Of a stretch of 64,000 nt of DNA, positions 1 through 11,293 are shown in pieces; the first letter of the stretch is position 1, and every line of letters begins with the position of its first letter. Below the pieces are notes generated by a model. That model ran no database searches and was not told the origin of the DNA. It was given only the letters and a program-made list of their open reading frames with translations. The position numbers were made by a program, and so were the translations under genes. This DNA comes from an uncultured Lachnospiraceae bacterium (lineage in GTDB: Bacteria; Bacillota; Clostridia; Lachnospirales; Lachnospiraceae), in contig CATKXY010000010.1 in assembly GCA_949840915.1 (NCBI GenBank), positions 40,021 through 104,020 on the forward strand, in the 5' to 3' direction.

Positions 1-1003
1 AATTCTTGAACATGCCCGCAGGTATCGTGGCCATGTTCGCATGAAGCTTCACTGTCGTCAGATATGTGCAGTTCTCAAATACGGATGTACCCCATGTGGT
101 GATACTTGCACCGGATTTATTGTTCAGCTCGATTATCTTAATACCGATTCCCGAAAATGCGAAATCTCCGATCTCCTTAAGCTTCTCGCCCCAACCGATG
201 GAAACCAGCTGGGTACAGCCCCTGAATGCACCGTTGCCGATTGACTCCACATTGTGCAGAGCCACATTCGTCATGGCCGAACAGTTGCCGAAAGCCGAGT
301 CGTCGATCCGGGTCACCAGGACCGGAATATCCATTTTGGTCAGACCGCTTCCAAAGAAAGCCTCCTCACCGATAAAAGTCAGCTTACTGCCGGATGTAAA
401 AGAAATATTCTGCAGCTGAGAATTCTTGAATGTCTCCTTCTTAATCTCCGTCACGGCGTCAGGCATGTTCAGCGCTCTGATGCCCGAGCCCTTGAATGCT
501 CCCTCGTCGATCACGGCCAGCTGGCTGTCCGCAGTGATCGTCAGCCCTGTAATCCTAGTATTATTGTTGAAAATTCCTGCAGGAATTCTCTTTGCCTCCT
601 TGGGAAGCTCCACGGTACCGCTGAGACTGCTGACAGGTTTCCCCACCTTCTCTCGCAGAATACCGCTCTCGGTCACCGCGAAATAATTGTTCTCCGCCAC
701 GATCTTCTCGTCGCTTCCGTCCCCGGTGCCGGCTTTTTCTTCTGCATAACTGCCGTTCTCCTCCAGAATATCGCTTCCGTCTCCGATATTACTTTCGGAC
801 ATATCCTCGTCCCCGGGCACTTCCTCCCCGGGCAGTTCCTCATCGCCGGGCAGCTTTGTGCCCGGCGTGACCTGACCGTCCTCCACGACGACAGGGGGCG
901 CATCACTCCCGTCCTCCGTCGCATGGGCGTCCAGCGTAAAATTTCCTGAGGTAGCAAGCAAAACTACACTCATTATGGTTGCCAGTATTCTTTTCGCCTT
1001 CAA
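1..1003 (-). CDS. Leucine-rich-repeat (BspA-like) secreted surface protein, N-terminal part; C-terminus truncated by window edge
   Basis: Manual minus-strand translation from TTG at 1003 with GGGAGG SD: LKAKRILATIMSVVLLATSGNFTLDAHA (signal peptide), acidic linker, then LRR_5-type repeats (IPAGIFNNNTRITGLTI, IDEGAFKGSGIRALNMPDAVTEIKKETFKNSQL, IGEEAFFGSGLTKMDIP). Absent from ORF track because it runs off the window. Confidence 0.85.
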   Translation of the reverse strand, partial: MKAKRILATIMSVVLLATSGNFTLDAHATEDGSDAPPVVVEDGQVTPGTKLPGDEELPGEEVPGDEDMSESNIGDGSDILEENGSYAEEKAGTGDGSDEKIVAENNYFAVTESGILREKVGKPVSSLSGTVELPKEAKRIPAGIFNNNTRITGLTITADSQLAVIDEGAFKGSGIRALNMPDAVTEIKKETFKNSQLQNISFTSGSKLTFIGEEAFFGSGLTKMDIPVLVTRIDDSAFGNCSAMTNVALHNVESIGNGAFRGCTQLVSIGWGEKLKEIGDFAFSGIGIKIIELNNKSGASITTWGTSVFENCTYLTTVKLHANMATIPAGMFKN

Positions 1004-1154
1004 CTCAATTCCTCCCAATCGTCTGAAAAGACTAATTTATTATATACACTGTCATTCTATCATTCCGAAATCATTATTGCAACCGAGGTGCGGCGAAAAA
1101 ATTCTTAAGATTCTATATACTTTTCCTTCATTTTCCTTTATTTTGCCACATTTT

Positions 1155-2786
1155 TCATCTCCCGGCAGCCTCCTTCACATGACCCGTCCCCGGGTCTGCA
1201 GGCACGGCTACATACCAATCGCGAAACTTGATCAGATCAAAGTCTTTTTCAAATTTTTCCCTGTCAATAAAATACAGAATATACACGCTGTCTTTGTCTA
1301 TCCGATCCTGGTCAATGCGCGTGCGGATCAGAATATCCTCCACCGCAAAGCTTGCGGGAGCAGGAGCCACATCGTAGACCACGGTTTCCAGATACTCCGA
1401 GGGCAGAGTTTCCGTGTAGAGCAGCAGCCGGGGCCACTGAGCGGCCTTCTCCACCGTGATCGTTTTCAGTCCGGTCTGTCTGCACACTTCCATCGCACGG
1501 TCCACGCATTCCTCAATCCCCGCCCCGAAATAAGCATCCGCCACCTCCCGGTATTCCGTGAAATAATCCCGCCAGAAACCCGCGAGACAAAACAGCCAGA
1601 CCGCGGCCAGCATCCCGCCGCACACCCTGCTCAAAGCCTCCCGCCGTCTGCTCAGTGTATCCAGAAGCCCAAACACGCCGTAGCCCTCGCATAAGACCAG
1701 CGGAATATAAAGTGCGTTGATCTGGTGCAGCACCGCCGTCACCAGAAGGCACACCATGCCTCCCCCCAAAAGCTGTATCCACAGAAATGTCTCCCGCGTA
1801 TACTCCCGCCGCCAGAGTCCGCGCACCACTTTGACGGAAAGCGCAATCGCGCCGACGACGATAAACACACGCCCGATATCATAGAACAGCCCCCAGGGGA
1901 GCAGCACATCATAGGGGGCTCCCGTATTCTGATTCCACAGAAGAGACAGCGCCGTACGCAGATTGGACCACATATTGCGAAGATCAAAGGCAATCTCTCC
2001 GCCGCGATAACCGCCCATCACCGGAATCGTCATAAACGGCAGTCTGATCTCCCCGATCATACCGGAATTCACCAATATAAACAATAAAAGCGGCAGCGCC
2101 ATGACAAAAAGCAACGCTGAGGAGGCGAGACTCCAGCCGTCTATCCGCAGCCTTTTATGCCAAATCCCATATAAGATCTGCAGTATCAAAAGAAACGGCA
2201 CCACGGGCCAGATCACCGCGTAAGCGTACAGCGTCAGTCCGTAAAACAGAGCTGACAGCAATAAAAACCTTCCTCTCGCGGAAGCTTTCGTCTCCTCCGC
2301 TCCCCGTATGAAAAAGTACAGTCCAAACATTAAAAATCCGGGCGCCAGATTTGCATCCAGCCCCCATCTGCACATCATGATATGCCACGGACAGACAGCC
2401 AGCAAAAAGCCTGTCCAGTCTGCCGCCCTTCTGCCCAGCGTGCGGTCGGCGATCCCATAGACCGCCGCGATGGTGAAGATTCCCGCCAGAGCCTGGGGCA
2501 GACGACTGCAAAGCGGCGTCACATGCCCGCCCCAGAGCGCCACAAAGGGCAGTGTAAGCCAGACATAAAGAGCACTGTGTCCGTCTCCCCAGTCCGCCAT
2601 ATAAACCGGCATGACATGCCCCGCCGAATCCATGCCCTCATGATAGATCGCAAAGGCATTCCACGCCACAAAGCTTTCATCCTGATGCATGCCGCCGGGC
2701 ATGGAGCCCAGGCAGAAAAGACGCAGGGCCGCCCCCAGCAGCAAGATCACGACAAGCAGATAATTACGCCGCCTCCAAAAACTCAC
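1155..2786 (-). CDS. Multi-pass membrane glycosyltransferase, family 39/PMT-like
   Basis: GT39-like N-terminus (LRLFCLGSMPGGMHQDESFVAWNAFAIY), many TM helices. GTG start at 2786 chosen (GAGGAGGACTATCGTG SD) rather than the track's TTG at 2831. Confidence 0.7.
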   Translation of the reverse strand: MSFWRRRNYLLVVILLLGAALRLFCLGSMPGGMHQDESFVAWNAFAIYHEGMDSAGHVMPVYMADWGDGHSALYVWLTLPFVALWGGHVTPLCSRLPQALAGIFTIAAVYGIADRTLGRRAADWTGFLLAVCPWHIMMCRWGLDANLAPGFLMFGLYFFIRGAEETKASARGRFLLLSALFYGLTLYAYAVIWPVVPFLLILQILYGIWHKRLRIDGWSLASSALLFVMALPLLLFILVNSGMIGEIRLPFMTIPVMGGYRGGEIAFDLRNMWSNLRTALSLLWNQNTGAPYDVLLPWGLFYDIGRVFIVVGAIALSVKVVRGLWRREYTRETFLWIQLLGGGMVCLLVTAVLHQINALYIPLVLCEGYGVFGLLDTLSRRREALSRVCGGMLAAVWLFCLAGFWRDYFTEYREVADAYFGAGIEECVDRAMEVCRQTGLKTITVEKAAQWPRLLLYTETLPSEYLETVVYDVAPAPASFAVEDILIRTRIDQDRIDKDSVYILYFIDREKFEKDFDLIKFRDWYVAVPADPGTGHVKEAAGR

Positions 2787-2868
2787 GATAGTCCTCCTCG
2801 CTGGCAAACAAGATATATCTGCCCTCCACAAAACCCATATAACCCATCGCCGTCATATATCCTTTCAT
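2764..2868 (-). CDS. Small protein, 34 aa (MKGYMTAMGYMGFVEGRYILFASEEDYREFLEAA)
   Basis: ATG with strong SD (AGGAGGTATCGGATATG); overlaps the start of the GT39 gene in another frame; below the track's length cutoff. Resembles short MKGY..GYMG..GRY.LFASE.DY proteins seen in Clostridia (recollection). Confidence 0.6.
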   Translation of the reverse strand: MKGYMTAMGYMGFVEGRYILFASEEDYREFLEAA

Positions 2869-2940
2869 ATCCGATACCTCCTGCCGAACTCTGTCTGTTT
2901 TGTTCTGACAAGAAGATACCAGATATACAGTCCAATAAAA

Positions 2941-5900
2941 CTACCTCAATAATTCCAACATCCACGCCAGCAGCGTCTGTGTGCGCTCCAGCAAAAGTTC
3001 CCCGTCCTTCTCCAGAAGTCCTGTTTTTTTGTACCGGTAGGCAAAAAAGGGATTGCCGTAGGCGGTGAAGGTCAGATCCTCCCCCGCGCGCTTCAACAGA
3101 GCGGGAATGCCCGCGGGATTTACATCCGCGTCCGGCTTAAAGATAAAGAGAATCTTGTCGTTTTTGCTCTTTACCTCCGTGAGGAACAGCTTCTGTGCCG
3201 CCACCCGGATCAAGGCCACAGCCAGCAGATTGTCCACTGATCCGGGTACCTCGCCAAAACGGTCCAAAAGCTCATCCCGCATGTCATCCCTCTCCCTCTC
3301 ATTTTCAATACCTGCAATACGCTTGTAGATGTCCAGCTTCTGCACTTCGTTGACAATGTAGGCAGGCGGAATGAACGCATCCACATCCAGATCGATGACT
3401 GTGGCAAAAGACTCTCCTCCCGGTCCCGCGGAGCCGCCTTTTAAGCGCAGCACCGCCTCATTCAGCATCTTACAGTACAGATCATAGCCCACGGCCTCCA
3501 TATGTCCGTGCTGCCTCATACCCAGCAGATTCCCTGCTCCCCGGATCTCCAGATCCCTCATAGCGATTTTAAATCCGCTGCCAAGATCCGTAAATTCCCG
3601 AATGGCCTCCAAGCGCTTCTCCGCCACCTCCTTGAGCATTTTGTCTCTCTTATACATGAGAAACGCGTACGCAGTACGATTGGAACGCCCCACACGCCCC
3701 CTGAGCTGATAGAGCTGGGACAGACCCATATTGTCCGAGTCATGAATGATCATGGTATTCACATTGGGAATGTCAAGGCCTGTCTCAATGATTGTGGTGG
3801 TTACCAGCACGTCGATATCACCGTTCACAAAATCATACATGATGTGTTCCAGTTCCTGCTCCTTCATCTGCCCGTGTGCAAAAGCCACCGCTGCCTCCGG
3901 GATCAGTGCGGCGATTCTCGCAGTCATGTCAGCAATATTATTGACGCGGTTGTATACATAGTATACCTGTCCGCCCCTGGCAAGCTCCCGGGAGATAGCC
4001 TCCCGGACCATTACTTCATTGTGTTCACACACAAAGGTCTGAATGGGCTGACGATCCCCGGGAGCCTCCTCCAGCACACTCATATCACGGATGCCCACAA
4101 GGCTCATATGGAGCGTGCGCGGAATAGGAGTCGCTGTCAAAGTCAGTACATCCACATTCTCCTTCAGCTTCTTGATCTTCTCCTTATGCGCCACGCCAAA
4201 ACGCTGCTCCTCATCCACCACCAGAAGCCCCAGATCCTTAAACTGCACATCCGCAGACAGAACCCGATGCGTGCCGATGACTATGTCCACCAGACCCTTC
4301 TGAAGATCTTTCACTGTCTTTTTCTGCTCTGCGGGAGAGCGGAAACGGCTGAGCAGATCGACACGCACCGGAAAATCTTTCATACGCTGGGTAAAGGTGC
4401 TGTAATGCTGTCCTGCCAAAATAGTGGTGGGCGCCAGATAAACCACCTGTCTGCCCTCCTGCACCGCCTTGAAAGCGGCCCGGATCGCGATCTCCGTCTT
4501 GCCATAACCGACGTCTCCGCAGATAAGCCGGTCCATGATCCTGCGGCTCTCCATGTCCGCTTTGATGTCGCCGATAGCCGCCAGCTGATCCTCCGTCTCC
4601 TCAAAGGGAAACATCTCCTCAAACTCACGCTGCCATATCGTGTCTTTGCCGTACTGATAACCTTCTGTCTGCTGTCTCACGGCATAGAGCTCCACCAGGT
4701 CCCTGGCGATCTCATTCACCGCCGAGCGAACCTTCGTCTTGGTATTCTCCCACTCCTTGCTGCCCAGCTTATTGAGTTTGGGCTTCTTGGCGTCGGCAGA
4801 ACCGTATTTTTGAATCACATCCAGCCCGGTAGCCAGCACATAGAGATTGCCGCCGTCCCGATACTCTATCTTGATATAGTCCTTGACCACATGCTCCATC
4901 TCCACCTTCTCGATACCCCGATAGATACCGATGCCGTGGCTCTCGTGGACCACATAGTCCCCCACTTTTAATTCATTGAAATCATTGATCTTCTGACCCT
5001 GATATACCTTGCGCTTCTTTTTTTTCTTTTTCTCCGCGCCAAAGATATCCGTCTCGGACAACACGACAAATTTCAGCAGCGGGTACTCGAATCCCTTGCT
5101 CACATGTCCGTAACAGGTCACGATCTCCCCCGCCTGCACCTCCCGCATGGGATCCTCCGTGTAGACGGCAGCCAGCTCCTGATCCCGCAGATCCTCCGCC
5201 AGCCTCCTGGCCCTGGTGCGGGAACCGGACAGCAAAAGCACCCGATATCCCTTTTTCCGGTAATTTTTTAAATCTTTTACCAAGGCTTCAAAGCTGTTGT
5301 TGTAGGGTGCAACACTCCTGACATTAATGTCGTATTTTTGATTCGGCCTGAAATAACCACCGGAGCCGTCCAGTGTAGATAATGTCACCACCGTGCCGCA
5401 CTGCAGTTTTGCCGCCACCTGCTCCCCGCCGTAGAGAATATGCATCTGGCCGGGCAGAATATATCCTTTCAGCACACGCTGTTCCATACTCTCGCGGAAC
5501 TCTGCTTCCACCGCATCCGCCTGTTCTCTCACACGGACCGGCTCATCCACAAAAAACACCGGAGGCATATCAAGACTCCGCAGGATCTCCGGCAGAGTCA
5601 CCCGCTCCTCATAAAAATACGGGAGATAGCTCTCCAGATTCACTTTGTTCTGAAATTCCACAAGCTGCTCTCTCAGCTCCGCGATCTGAGACACAATGCG
5701 GTGCGCCTCCTCAGGCTTATGTCTCTCCCGAAAATACCGTTCACGTTCTGCGGCCTCATTCTCCAGCTTCTTCAGCCCGGCGTCTATGCGCTCATCGGAC
5801 AGCACAAACTCCGTTGCCGGATAAATGCTGATACTCTCCAGTTTCTCGATGGAACGCTGACTCAGGATATCAAAGCTTCGGACAGAATCCACCTCGTCCC

Positions 5901-6519
5901 CCCACAGCTCTATACGGTACGGATTCTCCTCCGTCAGATCAAACACATCCACAATACCGCCCCGGACAGAAAACTGCCCCGGACTCTCAACCTGATAGCA
6001 TTTTTCATATCCCATGGCCACCAGGCGCCCCGCAAGCGCTCCCTCATTCAGACTGCCTCCCCGGCTGATCCGGACCACATCCCGATCCCTGTCCCAGAGC
6101 ACCTGAGGGGTCATCAGTGCGGCATAAGTCGTAATGATCGTCAAGGACTTTCTCTCCATCAGACGGCGCAAGGTACCTATCCGCTCTCTCACAAGCTGAT
6201 TGCCATGGATGTCCGCCTGAAAAAAGATCAGATCCTTGGCCGGATAAAGTGTGACATTTCTGTCATAAAACTTGTATTCCTCATACAATTCTTTTGCTTT
6301 TATATCACTATAAGTAACGATGACCTTACAACGAAAGCCATCGCTGAGTCCGTATATCATATGAAGCTTCTGTGCATCCACACAGCCCGTCAGCGCCATG
6401 ATCCTGTTTGCCGGCTGCCCGAAGGCATCCCGGCCCGGTCCTCCGGCCTGTCTCCCCATCGCCTCACGCATGGAACCATATTCCGCAAGCTCCTTCAAAG
6501 GCGCAAGCAAAGCCTGCAT
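2941..6519 (-). CDS. mfd: Transcription-repair coupling factor
   Basis: 1192 aa; RNAP-interaction domain, helicase motifs [50 protein letters not shown]. Confidence 0.97.
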   Translation of the reverse strand: MQALLAPLKELAEYGSMREAMGRQAGGPGRDAFGQPANRIMALTGCVDAQKLHMIYGLSDGFRCKVIVTYSDIKAKELYEEYKFYDRNVTLYPAKDLIFFQADIHGNQLVRERIGTLRRLMERKSLTIITTYAALMTPQVLWDRDRDVVRISRGGSLNEGALAGRLVAMGYEKCYQVESPGQFSVRGGIVDVFDLTEENPYRIELWGDEVDSVRSFDILSQRSIEKLESISIYPATEFVLSDERIDAGLKKLENEAAERERYFRERHKPEEAHRIVSQIAELREQLVEFQNKVNLESYLPYFYEERVTLPEILRSLDMPPVFFVDEPVRVREQADAVEAEFRESMEQRVLKGYILPGQMHILYGGEQVAAKLQCGTVVTLSTLDGSGGYFRPNQKYDINVRSVAPYNNSFEALVKDLKNYRKKGYRVLLLSGSRTRARRLAEDLRDQELAAVYTEDPMREVQAGEIVTCYGHVSKGFEYPLLKFVVLSETDIFGAEKKKKKKRKVYQGQKINDFNELKVGDYVVHESHGIGIYRGIEKVEMEHVVKDYIKIEYRDGGNLYVLATGLDVIQKYGSADAKKPKLNKLGSKEWENTKTKVRSAVNEIARDLVELYAVRQQTEGYQYGKDTIWQREFEEMFPFEETEDQLAAIGDIKADMESRRIMDRLICGDVGYGKTEIAIRAAFKAVQEGRQVVYLAPTTILAGQHYSTFTQRMKDFPVRVDLLSRFRSPAEQKKTVKDLQKGLVDIVIGTHRVLSADVQFKDLGLLVVDEEQRFGVAHKEKIKKLKENVDVLTLTATPIPRTLHMSLVGIRDMSVLEEAPGDRQPIQTFVCEHNEVMVREAISRELARGGQVYYVYNRVNNIADMTARIAALIPEAAVAFAHGQMKEQELEHIMYDFVNGDIDVLVTTTIIETGLDIPNVNTMIIHDSDNMGLSQLYQLRGRVGRSNRTAYAFLMYKRDKMLKEVAEKRLEAIREFTDLGSGFKIAMRDLEIRGAGNLLGMRQHGHMEAVGYDLYCKMLNEAVLRLKGGSAGPGGESFATVIDLDVDAFIPPAYIVNEVQKLDIYKRIAGIENERERDDMRDELLDRFGEVPGSVDNLLAVALIRVAAQKLFLTEVKSKNDKILFIFKPDADVNPAGIPALLKRAGEDLTFTAYGNPFFAYRYKKTGLLEKDGELLLERTQTLLAWMLELLR

Positions 6520-6520
6520 A

Positions 6521-7096
6521 CTACGCCTCCTTCCTGGTGTTGAATCGATTCATGGCCGCATCCGCCTCCCCGGCCGTCATCATACGGACAGCCTCCGCTG
6601 CCCGCTCGCAGGCATCGTCCAAAAGCTCCCGCTCCGGTCCCGAGAAATGTCCCAGCACATAGTCCGCCAGATCCCATCCCCGCGGCTTCTCACCCACGCC
6701 CATCTTCACCCGCATAAAACCGTCATGTCCCAGATGCGCGATAATGCTTTTTAAGCCATTGTGTCCGCCGGCACTGCCCTTTTTGCGCACTCTGATCTGC
6801 CCCACATCCAGACTGATGTCGTCAGAGATCACAATGAGCTCCGACGACTCGTCTATCTTATAATAGTCCGCCATCGCTCTCACGCTCTCGCCGCTCAGGT
6901 TCATATAGGTGAGCGGCTTTGCAAGCACACACTTCTGCCCTGCCACAAAGCCCTTGCCTATCAAAGCCTTGTGCTTCTTCTCCAGAACATCGATCCCTTC
7001 CGCCTCCGCTAATCTGTCTATGACGTCAAAACCTATATTATGCCTGGTATTGCGGTATTCTTTTCCCGGATTACCCAATCCAACGATTAAAAACAT
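6521..7096 (-). CDS. pth: Peptidyl-tRNA hydrolase
   Basis: MFLIVGLGNPGKEYRNTRHNIGFDVID...; start at 7096 preferred to the upstream in-frame start at 7213. Confidence 0.96.
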   Translation of the reverse strand: MFLIVGLGNPGKEYRNTRHNIGFDVIDRLAEAEGIDVLEKKHKALIGKGFVAGQKCVLAKPLTYMNLSGESVRAMADYYKIDESSELIVISDDISLDVGQIRVRKKGSAGGHNGLKSIIAHLGHDGFMRVKMGVGEKPRGWDLADYVLGHFSGPERELLDDACERAAEAVRMMTAGEADAAMNRFNTRKEA

Positions 7097-7276
7097 ACTG
7101 TTTCCTTCCTGTCCAAATACAATATTTTCCAATGTATTTGATATTATACCGCATTTCATTTCTCTTATCAAATCAAACTTCAAAGACGAAAGTGCTGTTG
7201 CGAATGCCCCCAAAATATGCTAAACTGTTTGCATCTGAGAAAGGATTCTGAGCGATGATATAGAAAGGATTCTGAT

Positions 7277-8188
7277 ATGATAAAAGAAGTTAAATGGAAT
7301 GACCGGTTTAACATTGGCGTAGACAGCATTGATAAAGCGCACCACAGGCTTTTTACGATCGTAGACAAGCTCATCAATCTCAACGAAAATGAGACCAAGC
7401 AGGAACACGCCTGCCGCGAAGGCATCAAGTATTTTAAGAGCTATACTCTGAAACACTTCGCAGATGAAGAAGCCTACATGCAGTCCATCGGATACAGCGG
7501 ATATGCGGTACATAAAAGTCTGCACGACAATCTGCGGGACAAGACGCTGCCCGCCCTGGAAGCAGAACTGGAAGAGCAGAATTACTCCCCCGAGTCCGTC
7601 CAGCATTTTGTGGGCATATGCGTAGGCTGGCTGAACGGACACATTATGATCGAAGACCGCGCCATCATCGGCAAAACATCTAACAAGTGGGTGATGCAGC
7701 CCTCCGAGAACGAACTGGCAGCGCTGGAAAAAGCCATTGTCCAGGCCCTGCAGAGCCTGTTCCGGATACAGGCAAAGCCGGTCAGCAACCATTACAGCGG
7801 CGAAGATTTTTCCACAGGAAACGCTCTCTGCTACCGCTTAAATTATCGCGGCGAAAAGGGGGACCTGCTGCAGGTCTATCTGACCTATGAGGAGAGGCTG
7901 ATGCTTGAAATATTAGGCGATATGTTCGGCAAACAGATAGCGCGGGCCGATAAAACGGTAGTCTACGCCATGAAGATTCTGTCGCAGCATATCATGGAGC
8001 TCATCACAAAGCACTTTGTCCTGACCGACAATTATCATCTGGAAAAGAACGATCTGCTCACCTTCGAGCAGTTCCTCAGAATATTTGAAAAAGAAAATCC
8101 GCCCTACAGCCTGCTGTTTGGTACCGGCGGAAAAGGATACTTCGCTTTCAGCGTCAAGGGGAAACAGCTTGTGAAGCCCCAGGCGTAA
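7277..8188 (+). CDS. Bacteriohemerythrin-domain protein with additional C-terminal domain (CheX-like?)
   Basis: Hemerythrin ligand pattern DKAHHRLF, HFADEEAYM, HKSLHDNL, HIMIEDRAI; C-terminal half similar to the protein at 47178-48524. Confidence 0.88.
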   Translation: MIKEVKWNDRFNIGVDSIDKAHHRLFTIVDKLINLNENETKQEHACREGIKYFKSYTLKHFADEEAYMQSIGYSGYAVHKSLHDNLRDKTLPALEAELEEQNYSPESVQHFVGICVGWLNGHIMIEDRAIIGKTSNKWVMQPSENELAALEKAIVQALQSLFRIQAKPVSNHYSGEDFSTGNALCYRLNYRGEKGDLLQVYLTYEERLMLEILGDMFGKQIARADKTVVYAMKILSQHIMELITKHFVLTDNYHLEKNDLLTFEQFLRIFEKENPPYSLLFGTGGKGYFAFSVKGKQLVKPQA

Positions 8189-8220
8189 GCGGAGCAAACT
8201 GTAATAGCGCATAGAGCAGT

Positions 8221-8252
8221 AAAAGGAGAGACCCGCCAGTCTCTCCTTTTAT
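8221..8252 (+). terminator. Intrinsic terminator downstream of hemerythrin gene
   Basis: AAAAGGAGAGAC-ccgcca-GTCTCTCCTTTTAT. Confidence 0.8.
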
Positions 8253-8291
8253 ATTCCGGCTGTCCGTACAGCCGCTGTTCCTACTCATCAA

Positions 8292-8573
8292 TTACATCTG
8301 CTGCTCTTCCTCCGGCTCGTCCAGAGCCTTCTCATAGGCATCCAGAATAATACTCTGGATATGCGCTCTGGCGGCGGAATGGATGGGATGTGCGATATCA
8401 CGGAATTCCCCGTCCGAAGCTTTCTTGCTGGGCATCGCGATAAACAATCCCTTATCTCCCTCGATCACCTTAATGTCATGCACCACAAACTCATCGTCCA
8501 GCGTGATGGACACAATAGCTTTCATCTTACCTTCCTTGGTAATTTTACGGACGCGTACATCTGTAATCTGCAT
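8292..8573 (-). CDS. spoVG: Septation/sporulation regulator SpoVG
   Basis: [39 protein letters not shown]...FIAMPSKK. Confidence 0.96.
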   Translation of the reverse strand: MQITDVRVRKITKEGKMKAIVSITLDDEFVVHDIKVIEGDKGLFIAMPSKKASDGEFRDIAHPIHSAARAHIQSIILDAYEKALDEPEEEQQM

Positions 8574-8646
8574 ACGTTTTCCCCCTTATCTCATCAACCA
8601 TCCGTTCATGCCGTCACGGACGGCGCAAACGATCAACAAGAATCCC

Positions 8647-9765
8647 CTACAACATATACCTCTCATTGCGCTCCAACACAATCCTGATACCGTCCTCCCC
8701 CACAAAACGGGAATTGGCCCGGATGGTATCCCGGCTTTCCACGATACAGTTTTCTATGTATGAATTGTCGCCGATGTAGACATCATTTAAAATGATGGAA
8801 TTTTTTATCACACAATTATTGCCGATATAGCTCTTCTTAAAGATCACAGAATTCTCAACCACACCGTTGACGATACAGCCGCTTGAGATCAGACTGTTCT
8901 GAATCCGGGCTCCCACATTGTACTTGGCGGGCGGCAGATCATCCACCTTGGAATATATATCAGGGTACTGCTTGAAGAAATAATCCCGCACATCCGACTT
9001 CAAAAAGTCCATGTTAGTCGAGTAATAATCTTCAATGGAAGCGATATTCCGCCAGTACTCCTTCATTTTATAACCATAGATCCGCTTCAGATCTTTATAG
9101 CGGATCAGGACATCCCGCACAAAATCATAACGGTCCTCCTCCGCGCATTTCTCCATCATTTCAATCAGGAGACGCCTGCGGATAACATAGATGCCGCAGG
9201 ATATGGTATTCGTCTTCGCCTGGAGCGGCTTCTCCTCAAATTCTTCGATCCGGCTCTCCTCATTCATATGTATCGTGCCAAAGCGCTCCACATTACAGCC
9301 GGGTTCCATATCGCGGCAGACTACCGTAATATCTGCCTTTTTCTGGATGTGATACTCCAGTACCCTGCCAAAATCCAGTTTGTAGACCCCGTCTCCCGAA
9401 GCGATCACCACATAGGGCTCATGGCTGGCTTTCAAAAAGTGCAGATTCTGATAGATAGCGTCTGCCGTCCCCCGGTACCAATTACTGTTGTCTGCCGTCA
9501 CGGCAGGAGTAAATACAAACAGACCTCCCTGCTTGCGCCCGAAATCCCACCACTTGGAGGAATTCAGATGCTCATTCAGACTTCTGGCATTGTACTGCGT
9601 AAACACCGCCACCTTCTGAATATGGGAATTGGACATATTGCTCAGGGTAAAGTCGATACTTCTGTAGCTGCCGGCGATAGGCATGGCGCAGATAGCCCGC
9701 TTCTGAGACAATTCCTTCATTCTGTGATTGTTGCCGCCCGCTAAAATAATTCCAATCGCTCTCAC
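8647..9765 (-). CDS. glgD: Glucose-1-phosphate adenylyltransferase regulatory subunit GlgD
   Basis: Nucleotidyltransferase plus left-handed beta-helix; degenerate [17 protein letters not shown]; adjacent to glgC. Confidence 0.93.
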   Translation of the reverse strand: MRAIGIILAGGNNHRMKELSQKRAICAMPIAGSYRSIDFTLSNMSNSHIQKVAVFTQYNARSLNEHLNSSKWWDFGRKQGGLFVFTPAVTADNSNWYRGTADAIYQNLHFLKASHEPYVVIASGDGVYKLDFGRVLEYHIQKKADITVVCRDMEPGCNVERFGTIHMNEESRIEEFEEKPLQAKTNTISCGIYVIRRRLLIEMMEKCAEEDRYDFVRDVLIRYKDLKRIYGYKMKEYWRNIASIEDYYSTNMDFLKSDVRDYFFKQYPDIYSKVDDLPPAKYNVGARIQNSLISSGCIVNGVVENSVIFKKSYIGNNCVIKNSIILNDVYIGDNSYIENCIVESRDTIRANSRFVGEDGIRIVLERNERYML

Positions 9766-11036
9766 TGCTGTTCACCTGCCTTAATCAAAGTTTTGCCGCT
9801 GGCAAGACATGAATCCTTATAATCCGAGGCACTGGTAATGCCCGATATCACGGTATTCCTGCCAACCGTCACGCCGCCCGGTATCACACTCTTTTCTCCC
9901 ACCGTCACAATACCGTGATTATAGATGTGGGGAGCCGTCTCGTTCTCAGCCTCCTCTCCCACGCCAAGCTTCACATTGTCGCCGATGGTCACGTTCTCGG
10001 CCACTATGGCCTTATTGAGCTCACAGCCCGCGCCGATCACTGTCTCGTTCATAATAATGGAATCCCGCACCACAGCGTCCTTTCCCACCGTCACACCGCA
10101 GCCGATCACGGAATTGTAGACCTTGCCGTATATATTCGTACCCTCACCCACGATACTGCGCTCGATCACGCTGTCCGCTGAAAAGTACTGAGGCGGCTGA
10201 ATTTCGCTCTTGGTAAATATTTTCCAATATTCCTCATAAAGATTGAACTCCGGCACAATATCGATCAGTTCCATATTGGCCTCCCAATAGGAATTTAATG
10301 TTCCGACGTCCTTCCAATAACCGGTAAATTCGTAGGCATACAGGGGTGAACCTTTTTCATGACAATACGGGATCACATGTTTTCCAAAATCCAGAGCCGG
10401 CTGGTCCGCCATGGCGATCAAAGCGCTCCGCAGTGTCTTCCAGTTAAAAATATAGATTCCCATGCTGGCCAGATTGCTTCTGGGATGTTCGGGCTTCTCC
10501 TCAAATTCCGTGATGCGTTTGTTCTCGTCGGCGATCATGATGCCGAAACGGCTTGCCTCCTCCATGGGCACAGGCATGACTGCTATGGTGACCTCCGCCC
10601 CGTTCTGTTTATGGAAATCCAGCATCACCTCATAATCCATTTTATAGATATGATCGCCGGACAAAATCAGCACATACTCAGGATTATAGCTCTCCATGTA
10701 CTCCAGGTTCTGATATATGGCATTCGCGGTACCCGTGTACCACTCACTGTTAGAGCTTTTCTCATAGGGGGGAAGCACGGCCACGCCGCCTATATTGCGG
10801 TCCAGATCCCACGGAATACCGATACCGATATGTGTGTTCAGCCGAAGCGGCTGGTACTGCGTCAGCACTCCCACCGTGTCCACGCCGGAGTTAATACAGT
10901 TGGACAGCGGAAAATCGATTATCCGATACTTTCCGCCAAATGCCACCGCAGGCTTTGCCACCTTGGCTGTCAGGACACCCAGACGGCTTCCCTGTCCTCC
11001 AGCCAGCAACATGGCTATCATCTCTTTTTTAATCAT
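9762..11036 (-). CDS. glgC: Glucose-1-phosphate adenylyltransferase GlgC
   Basis: [47 protein letters not shown]... Confidence 0.96.
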   Translation of the reverse strand: MIKKEMIAMLLAGGQGSRLGVLTAKVAKPAVAFGGKYRIIDFPLSNCINSGVDTVGVLTQYQPLRLNTHIGIGIPWDLDRNIGGVAVLPPYEKSSNSEWYTGTANAIYQNLEYMESYNPEYVLILSGDHIYKMDYEVMLDFHKQNGAEVTIAVMPVPMEEASRFGIMIADENKRITEFEEKPEHPRSNLASMGIYIFNWKTLRSALIAMADQPALDFGKHVIPYCHEKGSPLYAYEFTGYWKDVGTLNSYWEANMELIDIVPEFNLYEEYWKIFTKSEIQPPQYFSADSVIERSIVGEGTNIYGKVYNSVIGCGVTVGKDAVVRDSIIMNETVIGAGCELNKAIVAENVTIGDNVKLGVGEEAENETAPHIYNHGIVTVGEKSVIPGGVTVGRNTVISGITSASDYKDSCLASGKTLIKAGEQQ

Positions 11037-11293
11037 GTCATCACCCCTTCTGCCTTTCACCGTTATCAATGGTACGCAGACCATTTTCTGCCTTACATTA
11101 GATGCATTATACCATACTTTCCCGTTTTAGTGAATATAAACCACCAAAAAAATTCTGTTTTTTTCCGTTTTTATAGATAAATTTCACAATATTTATCTTA
11201 TGAATAAATATTTGTTTTTTTGCACCACACTGTATATAATATAATATGTAATCACAGCCGTATTACATATCCGAAATCTGAAAGGACATCATT

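Noticed and set aside
2783-2965. 60-aa track ORF overlapping the small MKGY ORF
   Set aside because: Different frame, no good SD; the 34-aa ORF in the other frame has a strong SD and protein-like sequence.
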